Made by a program: the position numbers and the translations under genes. Shown here in pieces: positions 48,566-54,334 of a stretch of DNA of 54,334 nucleotides. The DNA comes from Escherichia sp. MOD1-EC7003. GTDB taxonomy: Bacteria; Pseudomonadota; Gammaproteobacteria; Enterobacterales; Enterobacteriaceae. Below the pieces are notes generated by a model that did not search any database, was not told where the DNA came from, and worked only from the letters and a program-made list of their open reading frames with translations. The stretch lies in contig NZ_PTRE01000091.1 in NCBI RefSeq assembly GCF_002965065.1, forward strand, positions 1 to 54,334, in the 5' to 3' direction. Positions within the stretch are counted from its first letter, which is position 1. Every line of letters begins with the position of its first letter.

Positions 48566-48739
48566 TCACTCCTTCCGATGGCGTCTCTGGCGGCTACGGC
48601 GTGCCGGCAGATGCCCTTTTCGGGTCATCAGCCGGTTGCGCAGCCACTTTTGTCGCCGCGACAACCGCTGTAGTTTAACGAATAACCACACCAGATAACA
48701 TATAACCGGAAGAGTTATCAGCAGAACGGGAAGGCCCAC
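48566..48739 (-). CDS. Possible small membrane protein between yihI and hemN
   Basis: An open frame follows the yihI stop in the same frame and ends with TGA two nt before the hemN ATG. From the GTG at 48739 it gives about 57 residues: a hydrophobic helix (GLPVLLITLPVICYLVWLFV), then a very basic tail (QRLSRRQKWLRNRLMTRKG...). The hemN ribosome site lies inside its 3' end, so translation would be coupled. No good ribosome site precedes the GTG. In other gammaproteobacteria, as I recall, a DUF2489 membrane protein sits between yihI and hemN, and this could be its remnant. Confidence 0.4.
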   Translation of the reverse strand: MGLPVLLITLPVICYLVWLFVKLQRLSRRQKWLRNRLMTRKGHLPARRSRQRRHRKE

Positions 48740-48751
48740 GGCGGCAATCCG

Positions 48752-49258
48752 TTAGTTGCCCCGCAGCAAACGCATCATATCTTCTTGCTTCTCGTCTTCT
48801 TCCTCTTCTTCGTCATCGTCATAAGAGAGGCCGAGTTTCTGCATCAGCTCATCAATACGATCCAGCTTGGCATCCACCCATGATTGCTCTTCGACGCTCA
48901 GGGTTTCGCCAGCTTCCAGACGTTCCAGCAGCGCATCCAGACGCTCATCCGTTTCCAGTAACTCCAACTCCGCCTGCGGTGAAAGCATAGGTTTCTCACT
49001 CTTCGGTTTGTGCTGTTTGGTGACTTTTTCAGTCACGCCCAATGGAATAGGGGTTTTACTGCCAATACGTGGATCTTTCGGTGCGTTCTGGCCTTTGCTA
49101 CCTGACGTGGTGTTACCGCCCGCGGCGCGGCTGCCCGGCGCATGACCACGACGTTTTTTCTGACGTTTGCGGTCACGAGCTTCCTGATTCAGCTCTTCGC
49201 GCGTTTTGCGACGCGCTTTTGCATGGCCTTTGCTGCGTGATGGTGAAGATGGTTTCAT
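48752..49258 (-). CDS. yihI: Der GTPase-activating protein YihI
   Basis: This 168-residue protein stimulates the GTPase Der (EngA) and so slows ribosome assembly early in growth. The N-terminal half is very basic and disordered ([20 protein letters not shown]), and the C-terminal half is acidic and helical ([13 protein letters not shown]). One residue shorter than the K-12 form I recall, in the N-terminal Ser-rich stretch. Confidence 0.96.
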   Translation of the reverse strand: MKPSSPSRSKGHAKARRKTREELNQEARDRKRQKKRRGHAPGSRAAGGNTTSGSKGQNAPKDPRIGSKTPIPLGVTEKVTKQHKPKSEKPMLSPQAELELLETDERLDALLERLEAGETLSVEEQSWVDAKLDRIDELMQKLGLSYDDDEEEEEDEKQEDMMRLLRGN

Positions 49259-49323
49259 AATGGTTCGTCTTTTAGCCGTTTTATTCAGTATAGATTTGCG
49301 GCGGAATCTAACAGAAAGTAAGC

Positions 49324-49568
49324 AAAGAAAAAAGGCGACAGATTACTCTGTCGCCTTTTTTCTGACTCACAACCCTTAACGGGTCTTACAATCCTTGCAG
49401 GCCGCCAACACACCCTGTTTTTCCATTAGCCGGAACAATCCGTGTTGATTCCATTTCCGTTTAATTACGTCTCCGGACGTTTGTCTTCCTGACAATCCTC
49501 TGTCTTCGCCTCCTGGCGCTCCTGACCCTCATCCTGAGTCATTGTTCCTGTTAGCGTCCTCGCTCTAT
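49324..49568 (-). ncRNA. csrC: CsrC regulatory RNA
   Basis: This RNA of about 245 nt, read leftwards, begins with ATAGAGCGAGGACGCTAACA. It carries many GGA motifs in loops (the CsrA-binding signal) and ends in a strong terminator (49328-49363, stem AGGCGACAGA/TCTGTCGCCT with a T-run). It sequesters the translational regulator CsrA. It lies between yihI and yihA as in K-12. The remaining 270 bp to yihA hold the two promoters and no gene. Confidence 0.95.
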
Positions 49569-49838
49569 GGGGGCTACTGTACGCCTTTGCTTTACACAAA
49601 CAATCAACCGCCATCAGTATTTGCACATTTTCAGAGTTTTATATAAAAGCAATCCACTGATTTATATGGATTATTTGACATTCATCGCAGAATTTTCTCT
49701 GCTATTTCGCATAAAGACTATCGGCAATGTCTCACAAAGCGTATGGCTTTTACTTACAACGCCCACACCGAAAAATCCGTCTTTTATTATGGTTCAGGTA
49801 TAATCGCTGCAAAGCTTTGACTGACGGAGACGACCGCT

Positions 49839-50471
49839 TTGACTAATTTGAATTATCAACAGACGCATTTTGTGATGAGTGCGCCTGATATTCGCCACCT
49901 CCCTTCCGATACCGGAATTGAAGTGGCTTTTGCAGGCCGTTCCAATGCAGGTAAATCCAGCGCACTGAACACGCTGACTAACCAGAAAAGCCTGGCTCGT
50001 ACCTCAAAAACCCCAGGACGCACCCAGCTTATCAACCTGTTTGAAGTGGCTGACGGCAAGCGTCTGGTTGACTTGCCAGGGTACGGTTATGCGGAAGTCC
50101 CGGAAGAGATGAAGCGCAAATGGCAGCGCGCGCTCGGCGAGTACCTCGAAAAACGTCAGAGCCTGCAAGGTCTGGTGGTGCTGATGGATATCCGTCATCC
50201 GCTGAAAGATTTGGATCAGCAGATGATTGAGTGGGCGGTAGACAGCAATATCGCCGTTCTGGTACTGCTGACCAAAGCGGACAAACTGGCAAGCGGTGCA
50301 CGTAAAGCGCAATTGAATATGGTGCGTGAAGCGGTACTGGCGTTTAACGGTGATGTGCAGGTTGAAACGTTCTCTTCACTGAAGAAGCAAGGCGTGGACA
50401 AGCTGCGGCAGAAACTGGATACCTGGTTTAGCGAGATGCAGCCTGTAGAAGAAACGCAAGACGGCGAATAA
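49839..50471 (+). CDS. yihA: Ribosome biogenesis GTPase YihA/EngB
   Basis: This 210-residue essential GTPase acts in late 50S assembly. Its motifs are G1 [10 protein letters not shown]3 [10 protein letters not shown] and G4 TKADKL. It starts at TTG (49839) with ACGGAGAC upstream. The rare start and the [11 protein letters not shown]-terminus agree with K-12. Confidence 0.97.
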
Positions 50472-50494
50472 TTTTCTTGCCTTAATGCTTGTAC

Positions 50495-50575
50495 CGGATG
50501 TGGCGTATCCGGCTCGTAAATTCAATAGATTACAATTCTACCGTTGGCCTGATAAGCATGGAGCATCAGGCATAA
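50495..50575. repeat. Decayed REP pair between yihA and spf
   Basis: Pieces accggatgtggcgtatccgg and ggcctgataagcatggagca/tcaggca are degenerate REP arms. They lie between the convergent yihA and spf transcripts. Confidence 0.75.
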
Positions 50576-50596
50576 CGGACCTTTTCTTTCGCCCAA

Positions 50597-50705
50597 TAAA
50601 AAACGCCCCAGTCATTACTGACTGGGGCGGCTAAAATATTCAGCCAAATCCGATTACGTGAAGTAAAAGGTCTGAAAGATAGAACATCTTACCTCTGTAC
50701 CCTAC
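50597..50705 (-). ncRNA. spf: Spot 42 RNA
   Basis: This 109-nt Hfq-dependent sRNA starts GTAGGGTACAGAGG at 50705 and ends in the terminator GCCCCAGTCAG/TAATGACTGGGGC with a T-run. It represses galK and many catabolic genes when cAMP-CRP is low. A -10-like TAAAGT and AT-rich DNA lie upstream. It is placed between yihA and polA, as in K-12. Confidence 0.97.
50640..50687 (-). CDS. spfP: Small protein SpfP encoded within Spot 42
   Basis: Within Spot 42, ATG at nt 19 opens a 15-codon frame, MFYLSDLLLHVIGFG, ending in TGA. AGAGGTAAG just upstream provides a ribosome site. It equals the SpfP peptide reported for the dual-function Spot 42 RNA. Confidence 0.75.
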   Translation of the reverse strand: MFYLSDLLLHVIGFG

Positions 50706-50852
50706 GCGACTAACTTTACTCTTTTTTGTTCAGTTCAGAAAGTATTTTTTGTAATTTTTTTTCAGTTGTTGCATAGGAATTTCTAATAGCCATCACAAAA
50801 CGTGACAGCTTATGTTGCTTACTTACGAAAAAAGGGCATGTTCAGGCGAATC

Positions 50853-53639
50853 TTAGTGCGCCTGATCCCAGTTTTCACCACTCCCCACTTCCACCAGCAA
50901 CGGCACATCCAGACGGGTACAGTTTTCCATCAGTTGATGAATCTGCTTCGCGACAGCATCGACATCATCTTTATGAACTTCAAATACCAGTTCATCGTGT
51001 ACCTGCATGATCATACGGACACGCGGTTGCTCAGCCTGTAACCACGCATCAACGGCAATCATCGCCCGTTTGATAATGTCAGCGGCGGTTCCCTGCATTG
51101 GCGCGTTAATGGCTGCACGTTCAGCAGCTGCACGACGTGCCCCATTGCTGGATTTGATATCCGGCAGATACAGGCGGCGTCCGTCCAGCGTTTCGACGTA
51201 GCCCTGCTCTTTCGCCTGGGCACGGGTGCGTTCCATATACTCCAGCACGCCTGGGTAGCGTTCGAAGTAGAGGTCCATGTACTTCTGCGCTTCTTTACGT
51301 GGAATATTCAACTGCCGCGCCAGACCGAAAGCACTCATGCCATAAATCAGACCAAAGTTGATCGCCTTCGCGCTACGGCGTTGCTCGCTGGTGACGGTTT
51401 CCAGTGGCAAACCAAACACTTCTGCCGCCGTTGCCCGGTGGATATCTTTTCCTTCCGCGAATGCGGTCAGCAAGCCTTTGTCACGCGAGAGATGCGCCAT
51501 AATGCGCAGTTCAATCTGCGAGTAGTCTGCCGAGACAATCACATGATCCTCTGGCGCAATAAACGCCTGGCGGATACGGCGACCTTCTTCGTTACGCACC
51601 GGAATGTTTTGCAGGTTAGGATCGGTTGACGATAAACGTCCCGTTGCGGTTACTGCCTGGTGATAAGAGGTATGTACACGCCCGGTTTTCGGGTTGATCA
51701 TCAGCGGCAGCTTGTCGGTGTAGGTCGATTTCAACTTCGCCAGACCACGATACTCCAGAATCACTTTTGGCAACGGATAGTCCAGCGCCAGTTCTTCCAG
51801 TACCTCTTCCGACGTTGACGGCGCGCCACCCGGCGTTTTCTTCAGCGGTTTAATACCCTGTTTTTCAAACAGAATAGTTTGCAACTGTTTGGTGGACGAA
51901 AGGTTAAATTCCTCACCCGCAATTTCATGCGCTTTCTTTTCCAGCTCAGCCAGACGAAGAGTGAGCTCTTCAGAATGATTATGCAGCACTTTCGGATCGA
52001 TCTTCACACCGTTACGTTCAATGCGCGAAAGCACCGACACCAGCGGCATTTCAATATTCTCGAAGACGTTCAACGGCCCTTTGTGTTTTTGCAGATCCGG
52101 CCACATTTTCAGATGCAACTGCAAGGTGACATCTGCATCTTCGGCGGCGTAACGTCCGGCCTCTTCGAGGGCAATCTGGTTAAAGGTCAGTTGATTTTTG
52201 CCTTTACCGGCAATCTCTTCAAAAGTGATGGTTTTGTGCTTCAACCAACGTTCCGCGAGGCTGTCCATATCGTGACGCCCGGCAACGCTATTGAGAATGT
52301 AGGACTCAAGCATGGTATCAAACGCAATCCCACGCAGCTCAATGCCGTAGTTCGCCAGAATACCGCGATCGTATTTCAGGTTTTGCCCGACCTTCAGCGC
52401 CTTTTCATCTTCCAGCAGCGGTTTTAGCAACTCGAGTGCACGCTCGCGAGAGATTTGATCGGGCGCATCGAGATAATCATGAGCAACCGGAATATATGCC
52501 GCTACGCCTGGCTCGATAGCAAAAGAAAGCCCGACCAGGTTAGCAGAGATGTTATCAAGGCTGTCGGTTTCAGTATCAAATGCAAATACCGGCGCTTTTT
52601 CCAGCCTCGCAATCCACGCTTTCAGTGTTTCTTCATCAAGGATGGTGACGTAGTTGTCATAAGAAATCACCGTTGCCGTCAATTCTGGCGCTTCGTCTGC
52701 AACACTGGTTTCCTGCGGCCTGGCGGCGGGTTTCGCCCCTTTAGCCTGTAACCATTTGCCCGCTTCGACATCAGCAGTCCAGCGTTTGAACTCATACTTT
52801 TTGAACAGCCCCAACAACTCTTCCACCGCCGGTTGCTGCACTTCCAGTTGTTCACAGGTCAGCTCCAGTTCAACGTCGGTTTTAATCGTCGCCAGCTGGT
52901 ATGAGAGATAAGCCACTTCTTTGTTTTGCTCGAGCTTCGCTGCCATTGTTTTCGCGCCACGGAAGCTCAACCCAGCAATTTTTTCTGGCTCGGCATACAG
53001 CGTATCCAGCCCGCCAAGACCTTGCAGCAATGCCTGCGCAGTTTTTTCACCAACGCCCGGTACGCCAGGAATGTTATCTGAGGAGTCACCCATCAGCGCC
53101 AGGAAATCAATAATCAGTTCTGGCGGCACGCCGTACTTATTCACCACCTCTTCCGGGCCGAGGATGGTATTCGTCATAGTATTGATAAGCGTAACATTTG
53201 GCGTCACAAGCTGCGCCATATCTTTGTCGCCAGTACTGATCAGCACCGGTCGCCCGGCTTTTTCGGCTTCGTGCGCCAGAGTACCAATAACGTCGTCCGC
53301 TTCTACGCCAGAAACCGCCAGCAGCGGCAGCCCCATCGCTTTAACCATCGCATGCAGGGGTTCGATTTGTGCTCGCAGATCGTCCGGCATTGGCGGGCGA
53401 TGTGATTTGTAATGTTCAAACAGCTCATCACGAAAGGTTTTTCCCTTGGCGTCAAAGACCACCGCTGCATGTGTCGGTTTATATTGCATGATCAGACTGC
53501 GCAGCATGTTGAGGACACCATACATCGCACCGGTCGGCTCGCCTGCGCTGTTAGTCAGCGGGGGAAACGCGTGATATGCGCGATAAAGATAAGATGAACC
53601 ATCTACAAGGATAAGTGGATTTTGGGGGATCTGAACCAT
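50853..53639 (-). CDS. polA: DNA polymerase I
   Basis: This 928-residue enzyme has an N-terminal 5'-3' exonuclease ([26 protein letters not shown]), an inactive-to-active 3'-5' exonuclease region beginning AFDTETDSL, and a family A polymerase domain. The polymerase domain has motif [11 protein letters not shown] (Asp705), motif [15 protein letters not shown] and motif [10 protein letters not shown] (Asp882). It fills gaps, removes RNA primers and repairs DNA. It is full length with no defect seen. Confidence 0.99.
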   Translation of the reverse strand: MVQIPQNPLILVDGSSYLYRAYHAFPPLTNSAGEPTGAMYGVLNMLRSLIMQYKPTHAAVVFDAKGKTFRDELFEHYKSHRPPMPDDLRAQIEPLHAMVKAMGLPLLAVSGVEADDVIGTLAHEAEKAGRPVLISTGDKDMAQLVTPNVTLINTMTNTILGPEEVVNKYGVPPELIIDFLALMGDSSDNIPGVPGVGEKTAQALLQGLGGLDTLYAEPEKIAGLSFRGAKTMAAKLEQNKEVAYLSYQLATIKTDVELELTCEQLEVQQPAVEELLGLFKKYEFKRWTADVEAGKWLQAKGAKPAARPQETSVADEAPELTATVISYDNYVTILDEETLKAWIARLEKAPVFAFDTETDSLDNISANLVGLSFAIEPGVAAYIPVAHDYLDAPDQISRERALELLKPLLEDEKALKVGQNLKYDRGILANYGIELRGIAFDTMLESYILNSVAGRHDMDSLAERWLKHKTITFEEIAGKGKNQLTFNQIALEEAGRYAAEDADVTLQLHLKMWPDLQKHKGPLNVFENIEMPLVSVLSRIERNGVKIDPKVLHNHSEELTLRLAELEKKAHEIAGEEFNLSSTKQLQTILFEKQGIKPLKKTPGGAPSTSEEVLEELALDYPLPKVILEYRGLAKLKSTYTDKLPLMINPKTGRVHTSYHQAVTATGRLSSTDPNLQNIPVRNEEGRRIRQAFIAPEDHVIVSADYSQIELRIMAHLSRDKGLLTAFAEGKDIHRATAAEVFGLPLETVTSEQRRSAKAINFGLIYGMSAFGLARQLNIPRKEAQKYMDLYFERYPGVLEYMERTRAQAKEQGYVETLDGRRLYLPDIKSSNGARRAAAERAAINAPMQGTAADIIKRAMIAVDAWLQAEQPRVRMIMQVHDELVFEVHKDDVDAVAKQIHQLMENCTRLDVPLLVEVGSGENWDQAH

Positions 53640-54003
53640 AATGTCCGTGCCTGTTTATCAGATTATGGGTAAAGGATGCCACAGACAGGATGAAAACATG
53701 AGTTTTTCACCGCTTTTCGTGAAAATCTTTTGTAGATCTTCTGGATCGCTCGCAAATTGCCATGTGGATAACTTTGTGCATAAATTATTTACATCGCTTT
53801 TAATTTATTATCATGCTTTTTACAGCATGATGTTTATCTTTGTTTTTCATGCATTTAAAAATAAAGCCATCCCTGATAATTGAGATAATGGAATTTTTTC
53901 TAATGTGGATAGATATGAATTATTTTTTCTCCTTAAGGATCATCCGTTATTTGGGTCGTTTTCTGCTAAAATCTGCGCCTTGCGCTTCTTTAGCGTACTG
54001 TCT
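53640..54003. promoter_or_regulatory. polA/yihG divergent region with DnaA-box matches
   Basis: This 364-bp AT-rich gap holds TGTGGATAA (53763-53771), the exact complement of the consensus DnaA box TTATCCACA, and a one-off match TGTGGATAG at 53904-53912. Control of polA by DnaA is plausible. Promoters for polA (minus) and yihG (plus) must lie here. No gene is supported in the gap. Confidence 0.55.
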
Positions 54004-54288
54004 ATGGCTAACCTTTTGAATAAATTCATTATGACGAGAATACTCGCTGCGATAACCCTTTTGCTGAGTATCGTATTGACCATTTTGGTCACTATTTTTT
54101 GTTCCGTCCCGATCATCATTGCCGGGATTGTAAAACTATTGCTACCTGTGCCAGTCATTTGGCGAAAGGTTTCACGTTTTTGTGATTTTATGATGTATTG
54201 CTGGTGTGAAAGTCTGGCGGTATTACTGCATCTGAACCCACACCTGCAATGGGAAGTTCACGGGCTGGAAGGGTGTCAGCGCCAATGA
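54004..54288 (+). pseudogene. yihG: yihG, 5' part only, truncated by foreign DNA
   Basis: YihG is an inner-membrane 1-acylglycerol-3-phosphate O-acyltransferase of about 310 residues. ATG 54004 gives [20 protein letters not shown], then membrane segments, up to [11 protein letters not shown] at codon 90. The K-12 sequence then goes on with the catalytic HxxxxD region, but here it becomes CQRQ and stops at TGA 54286-54288. The homology break is at 54273/54274, where an insertion-sequence-like end begins. All acyltransferase motifs are lost from this fragment. Confidence 0.85.
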
Positions 54289-54334
54289 TATAAGACAGTA
54301 ATTCACCATTTGGATTGTCCGCTCCACCCAACAT
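54274..54334. mobile_element. Probable insertion-sequence end, runs out of the window
   Basis: From TGTCAGCGCCAATGATATAA at 54274 the sequence is unrelated to yihG and continues to the window edge. A TG start with an AT-rich, repeat-like inner part would suit an IS21-family terminus, but only 61 bp are visible. Neither the family nor a target duplication can be established. Confidence 0.5.

Overview
The window is a piece of an Escherichia coli (or very close relative) chromosome, read in the direction opposite to the usual K-12 map. Almost every backbone protein matches, from memory, the K-12 product residue for residue over long stretches: rhaD-rhaM, frvABXR, yiiG, fdhD, fdoGHI-fdhE, fabY-dtd-yihY-yihX, yihN-yihM-yihL, typA, glnA-glnL-glnG, yshB, hemN, yihI, csrC, yihA, spf, polA and yihG. 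No database search was run; identities rest on recognised sequence and motifs.

Layout. 1-1040: a REP/BIME array of eleven 92-bp units. 1079-2227: rhaD (broken by an amber codon at codon 11, with a possible restart at codon 13) and rhaM. 2268-8855: a RafY/ScrY-like glycoporin divergent from the frvABXR operon (PTS, M42 peptidase, PRD-type regulator). 8957-14328: yiiG, then a two-gene operon that I do not recall in K-12, a divergent HtpG/Hsp90-like ATPase translationally coupled to a 768-residue TPR-type protein. 14640-21316: the aerobic formate dehydrogenase genes fdhD and fdoGHI-fdhE, with a selenocysteine TGA in fdoG. 21365-25130: small accessory genes of unknown function and a 177-bp-period BIME array. 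25141-28026: fabY-dtd-yihY-yihX.

28167-36730: a variant of the sulfoquinovose (yih) island. It keeps YihR-, YihT-, YihU-, YihV- and YihW-like proteins but lacks yihS (isomerase), yihQ (sulfoquinovosidase), yihO/yihP (transporters) and ompL. In their place are a zinc alcohol dehydrogenase and two unrelated MFS transporters. The whole cassette is also inverted relative to the K-12 arrangement. The kinase, aldolase and reductase imply a sulfo-EMP route of the form sulfoketose to sulfoketose-1-phosphate to DHAP plus sulfolactaldehyde to dihydroxypropanesulfonate, but with a different entry step. This cassette and the Hsp90-TPR pair are the best candidates for undescribed biology.

36832-54334: conserved backbone with the nitrogen-control operon glnALG (CRP, NtrC and sigma-54 sites visible), the sRNAs CsrC and Spot 42 (including the small ORF spfP), a BIME cluster that carries a duplicated 3' scrap of hemN, polA, and finally yihG. 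yihG is cut off after about 90 codons by foreign sequence that looks like the end of an insertion sequence and runs out of the window.
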